Positions 1-6,290 of a stretch of DNA of 14,502 nucleotides are shown here, one piece after another. The position numbers and the translations under genes are program-made. Location of the stretch: positions 1 to 14,502 of the forward strand of contig DAISYU010000081.1 of NCBI GenBank assembly GCA_036825155.1. The letters run 5' to 3'. Origin of the DNA: DSAD01 sp036825155 (GTDB lineage: Bacteria; Desulfobacterota; Desulfomonilia; UBA1062). Numbering within the stretch: the first letter of the stretch is position 1; each line of letters begins with the position of its first letter. The notes below the pieces were generated by a model that was given only the letters and a program-made list of their open reading frames with translations, searched no databases and was not told the DNA's origin.

Positions 1-62
1 ATGACGACTGCTATCCCGAGAAACCCGATTTTCATGAACTCCCTGTTTGAGCCGGCCTTCAT
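1..62 (-). CDS. 5' end of an unknown, probably membrane-anchored or exported protein (runs off left edge)
   Basis: The minus strand has a strong ribosome binding site (GGGAGGG, positions 76-70) seven bases before an ATG at 62-60, and the frame stays open to the window edge. The 20 visible residues begin MKAGSNREFMKIGFLGIAVV. A short charged start followed by a hydrophobic run is what a signal peptide or membrane anchor looks like; an internal Met at residue 10 (35-33) could be the actual start of that signal. The gene is divergent from the exported beta-rich protein at 282, with about 220 bp between the two starts in which I found no convincing promoter. Too little is visible to name a family. 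Confidence rests on the binding site and hydrophobic start only. Confidence 0.5.
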   Translation of the reverse strand, partial: MKAGSNREFMKIGFLGIAVV

Positions 63-281
63 TGATCATCCCTCCCGGCTTGCCCTGGTGTTCATTCTGT
101 TGATCAAATATCAGCGGACAACCTTATTCATGTTGAAAAAACAGCAAGATCGAGAAAAACCTTCCTCATTTTTCATGGTACATTGTGTATTCTGAAATGA
201 ACTGCTTGCCCTGTAGTGTATTGGTTCTTTTGGGATAAAGCAACGACAAACCCTTTTGGGAGCTACAGGAGGATTGAGCTT

Positions 282-1253
282 ATGAAGAACCTATGGATTT
301 TTATCACCATTATGATGCTGCCGACAGGTGTGCCTGCCATGACGCCTATGACGGATACGGCCCTGTCAGTAGTGACCGGTCAGGCCGGGGTGAGCATCAA
401 TGTCGATATGACCATGGATATCTCTTTGGGCACCATGTCATGGGGTGACGCCACCGGGCTTGATGAACCCTGGGATACCACAGATGCCGATACCGGCGGA
501 TATATGGGGATAAACAACTTCTCCATTAATACCCTTCATATCAGATCCCGCACGTCCGACACCTATAACGGGTATGATTTTGCCACGATGTGGAAGCCCA
601 TCACCATTGATGTTGCCAACGATCCCATGATGAATAACGGTGCGACATTCGTGCGCTTGGGGCTTGGCGCACTTGAGATAACCTGGGACTCCATGGAATT
701 CGAAGTGGCACTCGGTCCTGAAGGATACAGCCTGGATCAGAAACTCGGGGATGTCTACCTTGGGGGGCTTGCACTGTATCTCAATCCTTCAAGCTACATT
801 GATATCTACAACGGCAGAAGTTCAGGTGAAACCGGTCTCACCATGTCATGGTACTCCATTGCAGATCGTATAGAACTTTCCAGTGTTGCATGGGGGGACT
901 CGGACGGCCTGGGTTCGTATACCAACGAGTTCATGGCCACCACATCAGCCGGATGGGTAGGGCTGTCAAATATCATCATCGGCACCACGAGCGTTATAGG
1001 GACCTTTGCCATCGATATTGCTACATCCACGGACGGAATCTACAGCCAGCTCGCATCAGGAGATGTTACCGTGGTTCATATATCGTTTCCAACCGATTTC
1101 AACCTGCATACGTCCACAATAACCGCCGAGGTAAAGCTTGACAGTACGCCCACCCTCGATGGAGCAAATGCCGGTACACTCGGGAACATCTATGTAAGCG
1201 GCTTTGATCTCAACATCCTGGAAAACAGCTGGGTTGACCTCTATGCCCACTGA
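282..1253 (+). CDS. Exported beta-rich protein with DUF6160/FilA-like N-terminus and an internal duplication
   Basis: I start this 323-residue protein at the ATG at 282 because AGGAGG (267-272) lies nine bases upstream and the protein then opens with a signal peptide (residues 1-19, ending VPA). Just after it is a TxxALSxVTGQAGVSI segment (residues 26-39). From memory this resembles the start of DUF6160/FilA-type proteins found in putative pilus or surface systems; that link is a family resemblance, not proven. The rest is a Gly/Asp/Ser/Thr-rich alternation of short beta strands with no cysteines and no catalytic motif. It contains two similar halves, about residues 46-178 and 197-323: SWGDATGL (53-60) matches AWGDSDGL (203-210), and the ends of both halves match (LGDVYLGG at 155-162, LGNIYVSG at 300-307). 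It is the only well-supported plus-strand gene and is convergent with the LysE-type exporter. Role unknown; probably envelope or cell surface. Confidence 0.8.
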   Translation: MKNLWIFITIMMLPTGVPAMTPMTDTALSVVTGQAGVSINVDMTMDISLGTMSWGDATGLDEPWDTTDADTGGYMGINNFSINTLHIRSRTSDTYNGYDFATMWKPITIDVANDPMMNNGATFVRLGLGALEITWDSMEFEVALGPEGYSLDQKLGDVYLGGLALYLNPSSYIDIYNGRSSGETGLTMSWYSIADRIELSSVAWGDSDGLGSYTNEFMATTSAGWVGLSNIIIGTTSVIGTFAIDIATSTDGIYSQLASGDVTVVHISFPTDFNLHTSTITAEVKLDSTPTLDGANAGTLGNIYVSGFDLNILENSWVDLYAH

Positions 1254-1270
1254 CCCGGGCGAGGGCATAG
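1241..1270 (+). terminator. Inverted repeat around the stop codon of the exported protein gene
   Basis: CTATGCCC (1241-1248) and GGGCATAG (1263-1270) are perfect complements with a 14-base loop that holds the TGA stop. No T tract follows, so it is not a textbook intrinsic terminator. It sits in the convergent space before the LysE-type gene and could end transcription or protect the 3' end. Confidence 0.4.
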
Positions 1271-1334
1271 GATGGTATGAATCCCCGGGCAGGCCATGAT
1301 GTCAGTCAGCTGCAGCAGGGATTGCCAGCATGGC

Positions 1335-1357
1335 GGATTATTGTCACGTGACGATCC
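1335..1357 (-). terminator. Palindrome over the stop codon of the LysE-type gene
   Basis: The 10-base perfect palindrome GTCACGTGAC (1343-1352) contains the stop codon (1344-1346). It extends to a 16-base palindrome with one G-T pair (1340-1355), or to an outer GGAT/ATCC arm (1335-1338 with 1354-1357). No T tract follows. With the hairpin at 1241-1270 it fills the convergent gap between the two genes. Confidence 0.35.
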
Positions 1358-1979
1358 GGTATACCCCGGCATAGGCGAAGACCCCGGCAAAGAATACAAG
1401 AAATCCTGCACAGACCCCTATGATTACCCGGTAGCGTGTATCACTTAAGAGGTGCCGACCCCTGCTGACCGCCATTGACACAGCCCCGTACCAGAACAGG
1501 TCAGCCATGATGTGACCGATATAAAACATTCCGACCCCGGCAGGACCGAATCCCTTGCAATACAGGATATAACCGAGCCCGATGGTCGCCCACCATACCA
1601 ACCAGTAGGGATTTGCCAGGCTCAGGAGAATACCGGTTACGACAAGGTTTGACCGTTGAGCTCCTGTCACATCGACATCAAGACTCAGCTCAGGGAGCGA
1701 GCGAAACATACCCAATGCCATCCAGAAGAGGATAATCGCCCCGATCAGGGCGATTATAACGAACACCCTGTCCTGAACGAGAAAAGGGGCAAGCCCAAGC
1801 AAGAGAACCACGACCATTGCCAGTTCGAGCACCGCATGTCCCGCAATCAGTAACGGCCCTGTCATGAAACCCCGCGTCGGGCTCTCGCTGATAGTGACAC
1901 TCAACAGGGGTCCGGGCATCATGGCCCCGGAGAGTGCGAGGACAAAGGACGATCCGAAGATAGTCAGCAGGGCCGTCAT
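1344..1979 (-). CDS. LysE/RhtB-family amino-acid exporter
   Basis: This 211-residue protein is the usual size for the LysE/RhtB family of inner-membrane exporters, which push amino acids or related small molecules out of the cell. It shows about six hydrophobic segments (roughly residues 5-25, 38-62, 70-92, 112-136, 145-168, 185-207) and the family signature near the end of the first helix, GAMMPGPLL (residues 18-26). A second typical feature is the SLANPYWLVWW stretch near residue 120, the Asn-Pro in the fourth helix. A GGGAGG binding site lies nine bases before the ATG. The gene follows the single-domain asparaginase on the same strand by 73 bp, but a hairpin stands between them, so they may be separate transcripts. 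The exported substrate cannot be told from sequence. Confidence 0.88.
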   Translation of the reverse strand: MTALLTIFGSSFVLALSGAMMPGPLLSVTISESPTRGFMTGPLLIAGHAVLELAMVVVLLLGLAPFLVQDRVFVIIALIGAIILFWMALGMFRSLPELSLDVDVTGAQRSNLVVTGILLSLANPYWLVWWATIGLGYILYCKGFGPAGVGMFYIGHIMADLFWYGAVSMAVSRGRHLLSDTRYRVIIGVCAGFLVFFAGVFAYAGVYRIVT

Positions 1980-2028
1980 TGTCTGAATCCTCCCTTTCTC
2001 CTGTCATGGAATATCATTAGCAAGAAAG

Positions 2029-2052
2029 GCATATCCCCATCGGGGATCATGC
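2029..2052 (-). terminator. Terminator-like hairpin after the asparaginase gene
   Basis: GCAT-ATCCCC (2029-2038) pairs with GGGGAT-C-ATGC (2042-2052) around a three-base loop, leaving one bulged base. It begins directly after the stop codon at 2053-2055. On the minus strand it is followed by CTTTCTT, a weak pyrimidine tract, so it is the most terminator-like structure in the left half of the window. Confidence 0.55.
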
Positions 2053-2535
2053 TTAAATCTCTTCGAACCGGTTCTGCTCCCAGTTTTTCACTACCTTTTC
2101 AGGCTCAAAGATCCTTCCGTTCATGGCGATATATACCCCGTCGGGCATGACCTGGACCGCGGCAACTGCTGTACCGATATTGAACTCCGCATCGCTTGCC
2201 TTGAACCGGGCAGGCTGCATTGACCCGGTGAGCACGATCACCTTGTCCTTGATCTTCCGGAGCACCTTTGCTGTCTCCACCATGGTATCAGTGCCATGGG
2301 TCACGATGATATAGCGGTTTTCGTCGGCCTTTATCCTGTTGTATACCAGCTGCCTGTCTTTTTTCGTCATATCCAGGCTGTCTTTGTGCATTATGGATTC
2401 GCATTCATACTCAAAGGTCACGTTCGCTTCATTTAATATTTCATAAACCCCAGGCTCGCCCACCTTATAGGTGCTCTTCTGATCGAAATACACCTTGTCG
2501 ATGGTACCGCCGACAGCAAAGAACTTGATCTTCAT
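2053..2535 (-). CDS. Single-domain asparaginase-family protein
   Basis: The protein matches the N-terminal domain of bacterial type I/II L-asparaginases, which hydrolyse asparagine to aspartate and ammonia. Visible motifs are GGTID (residues 9-13, holding the nucleophilic Thr11) and THGTDTM (79-85, holding the second Thr82-Asp83 pair). A GSMQPA segment (104-109) and a NGRIFEPEKVVKN stretch near the C-terminus (139-151) follow the family, with Lys150 a likely match to the catalytic lysine. It is 160 residues, about half the usual 320-350, so the C-terminal domain that completes the classical active site is missing. From memory, stand-alone proteins of this size exist as their own group, and the ending is clean, so I read it as a short family member and not a broken gene. 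GGAGGT lies seven bases before the ATG. It sits downstream of the radical SAM gene (118 bp). Substrate and activity are unproven. Confidence 0.85.
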   Translation of the reverse strand: MKIKFFAVGGTIDKVYFDQKSTYKVGEPGVYEILNEANVTFEYECESIMHKDSLDMTKKDRQLVYNRIKADENRYIIVTHGTDTMVETAKVLRKIKDKVIVLTGSMQPARFKASDAEFNIGTAVAAVQVMPDGVYIAMNGRIFEPEKVVKNWEQNRFEEI

Positions 2536-2653
2536 GTACTACACCTCCACAGAGGGGATTTCAGCCAGGAGCCAATAGTCCCGTCGGTTGTTCAAATATG
2601 TGTTTCGAGCATATACCATAATCGGCTCTCATACAAATACCTGCATCGATCAT

Positions 2654-3943
2654 TCACGGCATGAGCCTGGATCTGACTAGAGTGATGATCTCTTCGAGTT
2701 CGCTGTCATGGGCCGATGCAAGATTTACCCGGCCTTCCCGTATGTACCCGCTGAGGGCATCATATATCTCTCTCGACAGTCCTCCGTACTGGCCGACAAA
2801 GGATTGAAGCCTCGCACGTGCACTATACAGCAGTTTCTCCCTTCTGGACAGGTTCAGGTATCGATCAATCTCGGCGAGCATCAAGGCTCTGTCAGTAGGG
2901 AGGCTGCCCTGTATATTGAGAAGATTGGATGCACTGTCCGAGAGGAGTTCGGTGTCGGCCTCTATCTTTTCAACAAGGGTCCGGATCTCTCTGACGACTT
3001 GTTCTTCGTGAGCCTCTATGAACTCCCCGCTTTGCTGTGCCTGTTGCAGCGGGGTCTGGGGGAATATCTGCAGGGTCCTCAACCGGATATAGTCGGGGGC
3101 GATCCTGGTGAGTACATCTGCGGTCTCGTGTGCATGTTCATCGGAATATCGGACCCCACCAAGCCCCGGCATCACATACACGGAGCATGAAAGACCCGCC
3201 TCTTTTGTCTTCAAAGCCCCCTCGATATGATCGTCCCTGGTTACCCCCTTGTTCATTACCTGCAGGACAGCATCCGAACCGCTCTCCAGGCCGAAGTGCA
3301 CCCTGGATAGGCCGGCCTCGCGATACGCCCGCAACTCCTTGAGCGTTCGCAGACGGGCTGCAGAGCCGGTCCTGCCATAGACGGTAAACCGCTCTATCGT
3401 GGGGAAATTCATCTTGATCTCATGGATTGCTTCATGGAGAAATGCAGGGGAGAGGATCAGAGAATCGGCATCTCCGAGAAAACACGTCCTTGCGCCGCCA
3501 ATCCTCCAGGAAAGAACGTGGTTGAAGCTGTCTGCAAGATTTGGGGTGTCTTTAAACCAGGGGAGGAACCAGGCAAAAGAGGGATCAAGATCGACAGGCC
3601 CGGCATCATCTGGTACATCATCCACAATACCGGCTTCCCTCCGGGCGCGCTCGATTGTGTCCACAATCTCGTCCACCCGGGCGTAGTCCGCATCGGTGTA
3701 TTGGAAGTTCCCGATCCCGTGGTTGAACATGAGATCATCGATCAATCGGGCCCGCCTGATATCGGCTTTCACCTCGTCAATGCTGCGCTTCGAGTATCGT
3801 GCTCCGGCCTTGTATACCGGACAGAACGCGCACTTGTTCCAATAACAGTTCCGCGTGAGCCTGAAGCTAAGGCTGTAGTTCTCTGTGGGCGGACGGGTGG
3901 AACAGATCTCGAAAGGCCGAATTGAGACAAGCTCTGATTCCAT
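2654..3943 (-). CDS. B12-independent-looking radical SAM enzyme of COG1032 type, function unknown
   Basis: Radical SAM enzymes use a 4Fe-4S cluster to split S-adenosylmethionine and start radical reactions. The cluster motif here is near the N-terminus, RNCYWNKCAFCPVYK, with Cys33, Cys38 and Cys41 (CX4CX2C, one residue longer than the classic CX3CX2C); related C-P-W-N-R-C-x-F-C proteins are common in this group. Further family features are VHFGLESGSD and MNKGVT (typical of the Elp3/MiaB-type fold) and VYVMPGLGG. The C-terminal third is helical and charged, with no extra cysteine cluster. I chose ATG 3943 (429 residues) because GAGGG precedes it; the frame could extend to a GTG at 3994, but that N-terminus lacks a binding site. 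It follows the 85-residue gene by 54 bp and is probably co-transcribed with it. The substrate is not evident. Confidence 0.85.
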   Translation of the reverse strand: MESELVSIRPFEICSTRPPTENYSLSFRLTRNCYWNKCAFCPVYKAGARYSKRSIDEVKADIRRARLIDDLMFNHGIGNFQYTDADYARVDEIVDTIERARREAGIVDDVPDDAGPVDLDPSFAWFLPWFKDTPNLADSFNHVLSWRIGGARTCFLGDADSLILSPAFLHEAIHEIKMNFPTIERFTVYGRTGSAARLRTLKELRAYREAGLSRVHFGLESGSDAVLQVMNKGVTRDDHIEGALKTKEAGLSCSVYVMPGLGGVRYSDEHAHETADVLTRIAPDYIRLRTLQIFPQTPLQQAQQSGEFIEAHEEQVVREIRTLVEKIEADTELLSDSASNLLNIQGSLPTDRALMLAEIDRYLNLSRREKLLYSARARLQSFVGQYGGLSREIYDALSGYIREGRVNLASAHDSELEEIITLVRSRLMP

Positions 3944-3997
3944 AGTCCCTCTTATAGCACTGAATATACCTTTCGATGCAACCCAAACCCACACGTC

Positions 3998-4255
3998 TCA
4001 GCTATCGCCCTGCCCGCCGATAAGTATGGCCCATGCATCGAAGAGCGTATTGTAGCGGAGGATGAACTCTTCACCGTTGGCTGTGCGCACCTTGACGTAG
4101 TACATGGCAGGCCTACCAGGGCTACACCCACCTTCATACCAGCGGTCAACAATCTCGACCACACGGTGTTGCCTGCCCTTATGAGAAAAGGAGACCGTCC
4201 GCTCATTGACGAGGGCTGAACTGGAGCACTTCACCTGTATCCGTTCATAGTGCAT
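3998..4255 (-). CDS. Small conserved-looking protein of unknown function (85 residues)
   Basis: The protein has no signal peptide, no membrane segment and no metal motif. Its middle, KGRQHRVVEIVDRWYEGG (residues 26-43), followed by YYVKVRTANGEEFILRYN, looks like a small all-beta fold; from memory it recalls DUF6504-like small proteins, but I cannot confirm this. The ATG at 4255 is fixed by in-frame stops immediately upstream (TGA TAA). There is no Shine-Dalgarno sequence. The first residues are repeated after the run of N (start codon 4408-4410 in the second copy), because of the 55-bp overlap at the gap. In the merged sequence the promoter at 4423-4450 would put the transcript start only about six bases before the ATG. 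The radical SAM gene follows by 54 bp, suggesting a two-gene unit. Confidence 0.7.
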   Translation of the reverse strand: MHYERIQVKCSSSALVNERTVSFSHKGRQHRVVEIVDRWYEGGCSPGRPAMYYVKVRTANGEEFILRYNTLFDAWAILIGGQGDS

Positions 4256-4275
4256 GGCTTTTTATCAATGATACC
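4221..4275. repeat. 55-bp direct repeat, copy 1 (contig end before the gap)
   Basis: These 55 bases, ending directly at the first N, are identical to 4376-4430. They hold the first 12 codons of the 85-residue gene and its upstream 20 bases. The copy is best read as the end of one contig overlapping the start of the next. Confidence 0.95.
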
Positions 4276-4375
4276 NNNNNNNNNNNNNNNNNNNNNNNNN
4301 NNNNNNNNNNNNNNNNNNNNNNNNNNNNNNNNNNNNNNNNNNNNNNNNNNNNNNNNNNNNNNNNNNNNNNNNNNN
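4276..4375. other. Scaffold gap of exactly 100 N
   Basis: A round 100-base run of N is the usual placeholder for a gap of unknown size. Because the flanks are identical over 55 bases, the true gap is probably absent: removing 155 bases would give a continuous sequence with one copy of the flank. Nothing can be annotated inside. Confidence 0.95.
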
Positions 4376-4430
4376 CTGGAGCACTTCACCTGTATCCGTT
4401 CATAGTGCATGGCTTTTTATCAATGATACC
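4376..4430. repeat. 55-bp direct repeat, copy 2 (contig start after the gap)
   Basis: Identical to 4221-4275. On the minus strand it carries the start codon (4408-4410) and first codons of the 85-residue protein, then runs into the N. It should not be counted as a second gene. Confidence 0.95.
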
Positions 4431-4450
4431 GGTTTTCAAGGTCCTGTCAA
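4423..4450 (-). promoter_or_regulatory. Sigma70-type promoter for the 85-residue/radical SAM unit
   Basis: On the minus strand TTGACA (4450-4445) and TATCAT (4428-4423) are separated by 16 bases: a perfect -35 and a five-of-six -10. Transcription would begin near 4416, only about six bases before the ATG at 4410. The -10 lies inside the 55-bp overlap but the -35 lies only on the right-hand contig, so the promoter is complete only in the merged sequence. Confidence 0.6.
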
Positions 4451-4542
4451 TCGATCAAAACAGAGGAGTCCTTTTCCATCGCCTCTGAGAGTGACACGCT
4501 GGGAGAATACAGATGAGATCGTCAGGATGATTGCCCCGTGAC

Positions 4543-4562
4543 CTGTCACCCGAGGGTGACGG
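4543..4562 (-). terminator. Hairpin over the stop codon of the BtrH-like gene
   Basis: GTCACC and GGTGAC pair around a CGAG tetraloop (4545-4560), extended by one G-T and one C-G pair. The TGA stop (4546-4548) lies in one arm. No T tract follows on the minus strand. Confidence 0.45.
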
Positions 4563-5526
4563 CATCTTCATGATATGCAGATTCTTTTGTCGTGACGATA
4601 CGCAGTCTTTGTGCCACCTCTGAGAAATCCAGGGTCTTCTCCTCTGAAGCCGCCTTGAGTGCCATGGCCAGGTCATGCCAGGCCCGGCCGAGCTCATACA
4701 TCTGCTGCGCAAGCCCCAGGGATGCAGACTTTGGCACATAGTGTGCTGCTTCTGCGAGAAAATCGGCATACATCGGGCGAAATCCACCGCCTCCGGTCCC
4801 GCGCCGCTCAATGACCTGATAGGTAAACCTGGCGGTCCACTGCCAGTCGGTGAGGTCTCCCCAGTTCAAGACCTCCCGCTGCCATTTTTTCAGGCCTGCG
4901 ATGCCCTGAAAATCATGGGCATTATTGAGGATCATGCGGCTGTTGAACGCAATGGCATTGCTTATTATCGCAGACAGATCTACAGGCTGGGAGATGGTTT
5001 CAGGCGCGAACATGTTCCCCATCATCTCAAAAAAACCCCCAGTGCTGTAGCGCGCACGGCGCATGTTCTCGAACGGGACCTCTATGAGATCTTCCCGTTC
5101 GGTATCGGTAACAAGAAAGTGCTTTTCCCTGCTGTCATATCCCCAGACAACGATCACATGACCCGGGAAATGCGTGCTGGAGTTGTAGTAGGGAAGGTGG
5201 TAGATGTCTGTTCTGAGAATGGCAGGCAGTCCCCGATCCAGGCAGGAGCACAGCGCACGCTCACTCTGTGCAGGGTCTTCGTATACCTCCCACAAGAAAG
5301 GATGCCCGATCCGCCTGAAGAACTGCTCCTCGATATCCGCCGAACGAACGTGAATCAGGCGGCTCGGGGATATCCCTGCCAGATCGAGGTACCAGATCCC
5401 GAGCCCTGCACCGATGCCGAAACACATGGCCTCGCTCCAGCCGATCCGGTGGAAATTGACCAGATCACGGATGCCGGTGCTGGCACAGTGGCGACCCGGA
5501 TAATGCCGTACAGGTATCAGGACCAT
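4546..5526 (-). CDS. BtrH N-terminal domain / DUF4872 protein (cysteine peptidase-like acyltransferase fold)
   Basis: The first 150 residues match the BtrH N-terminal family, named for butirosin biosynthesis protein H, which moves an acyl group from a carrier protein to an amine. Signature pieces are RHCASTGIRDLVNFH (residues 12-26, with the likely nucleophile Cys14), SEAMCFGIGAGL (31-42), and PGHVIVVWGYD (121-131, with the likely catalytic His123), followed by Asp141 in VTD. The C-terminal half (about 180-326) is helical and fits DUF4872, including RAWHDLAMALKAA. I start at ATG 5526 (326 residues), since GGAG lies five bases upstream and family members begin just before the cysteine; GTG 5583 or ATG 5574 would add up to 19 residues. 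No carrier protein, aminoglycoside or RiPP genes are nearby, so its substrate is open; it may act as an acyltransferase or as a peptidase-like enzyme. Confidence 0.85.
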   Translation of the reverse strand: MVLIPVRHYPGRHCASTGIRDLVNFHRIGWSEAMCFGIGAGLGIWYLDLAGISPSRLIHVRSADIEEQFFRRIGHPFLWEVYEDPAQSERALCSCLDRGLPAILRTDIYHLPYYNSSTHFPGHVIVVWGYDSREKHFLVTDTEREDLIEVPFENMRRARYSTGGFFEMMGNMFAPETISQPVDLSAIISNAIAFNSRMILNNAHDFQGIAGLKKWQREVLNWGDLTDWQWTARFTYQVIERRGTGGGGFRPMYADFLAEAAHYVPKSASLGLAQQMYELGRAWHDLAMALKAASEEKTLDFSEVAQRLRIVTTKESAYHEDAVTLG

Positions 5527-5594
5527 ACGCACTCCGCTGTCGTGATGAATCCGGGGAAAAAGACCGAATAGCATGAGCACCACATAACTGTTTG

Positions 5595-5623
5595 TTTATA
5601 CACAATAACGATAGAAATAGAAA
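5595..5623 (-). promoter_or_regulatory. Possible promoter before the BtrH-like gene
   Basis: On the minus strand TATAAA (5600-5595) is a five-of-six -10, with a poor -35 (TTTCTA, three of six) 17 bases upstream (5623-5618). The start point would be near 5588, upstream of all candidate starts of the gene. The weak -35 keeps this tentative. Confidence 0.3.
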
Positions 5624-5679
5624 CCGGTTATCTTGTTTTGGTTATGAAAAAAGGCAGGAACAATGCACGGTGCGCATCA

Positions 5680-6213
5680 TCATCTCCGTTTGATACTCAC
5701 ATTGACCTTTTTCCTTCCCCAATTGATGGCCTTTCCGTGAGAAGCAAAATAAAGATCGAGGCGTCTCGATCCTTTTATGGCCGATCCCCGATCCTCCACA
5801 ATCCCCCAGCCGTAGCCCGAAACATACATGCGCGTACCGAAGGAGTAATATCGGGTATCGGCTGCGATTGTTCCGTCTCTGGGCAGCAGAAGCCAGGGGA
5901 AGAAAATGATCCGTACCGGGATCATCCACGGGTGAACCACGCTGTCCATGGACACCAGGCCCGGCCTCGGCCCGTGGGGTTTGGTCCCGCTTGCCGTACG
6001 GCCGGTGTATTTGCAGCCTTTGCGTTTACCTTTGTTTATGTATTTGTTCCAGACATCCAGCTTGAGATACTTCCAGCTTCCCCTCTCCCAGTTGCAGCAA
6101 TGTCCGCAGTTGCAGTATCCGGTAACCTCCATTGTCCTGATTTCCGGGGTGGTGGCACACCCGGCAAGAAATGCAACCATCATAACCATGCAGACAAGGC
6201 TTAACTTTTTCAT
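5680..6213 (-). CDS. 3D-domain lipoprotein
   Basis: The 177-residue protein starts with a lipoprotein signal (MKKLSLVCMV..., lipobox LAGC at residues 16-19, Cys19 lipidated), so it should sit on the envelope after processing. The rest fits the 3D domain, named for three conserved aspartates, found in MltA-type and YuiC/YabE-type peptidoglycan enzymes. They are Asp119 (AADTRYYSFGT), Asp141 (VEDRGSAIKG) and Asp153 (RRLDLYF). The TGYCNCGHCCNW start (31-42) and TASGTKP (73-79) are also family-like. Between the last two lies an unusually long insert (about residues 83-113). Four cysteines cluster at 34-40. I chose the second Met, at 6213, because AGGA lies eight bases upstream and the lipobox is then correctly placed. 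Likely role: cleavage or binding of peptidoglycan glycan strands; enzymatic activity is not shown. Confidence 0.85.
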   Translation of the reverse strand: MKKLSLVCMVMMVAFLAGCATTPEIRTMEVTGYCNCGHCCNWERGSWKYLKLDVWNKYINKGKRKGCKYTGRTASGTKPHGPRPGLVSMDSVVHPWMIPVRIIFFPWLLLPRDGTIAADTRYYSFGTRMYVSGYGWGIVEDRGSAIKGSRRLDLYFASHGKAINWGRKKVNVSIKRR

Positions 6214-6290
6214 AGTAACGGTCCTTTGATACATACCTATCGACAGTTATCCTGTTGATTCTTAATCATACTGCCCGTGTTTTAAATGAG

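Noticed and set aside
1..195. Plus-strand 64-residue frame at the left edge
   Set aside because: No ribosome binding site, no family resemblance, and it lies opposite a better-supported minus-strand start at 62.
2053..2535. Asparaginase as a truncated pseudogene
   Set aside because: The frame ends cleanly in a hairpin, the start is strong, both threonine motifs are intact, and single-domain relatives are known.
4221..4430. The 55-bp repeat as an attachment site or target-site duplication
   Set aside because: Exactly 55 bases on both sides of exactly 100 N is explained by assembly; there is no integrase, transposase or terminal inverted repeat.
2654..5526. A RiPP or butirosin-like biosynthetic cluster (BtrH-like plus radical SAM)
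   Set aside because: No precursor peptide, carrier protein, leader-binding domain or transporter of that kind is nearby; the 85-residue protein does not look like a precursor.
4675..5571. Long plus-strand frame of 298 codons
   Set aside because: It is antisense to the BtrH-like gene, whose motifs are clear; its sequence looks like the mirrored codon pattern and has no recognisable domain.
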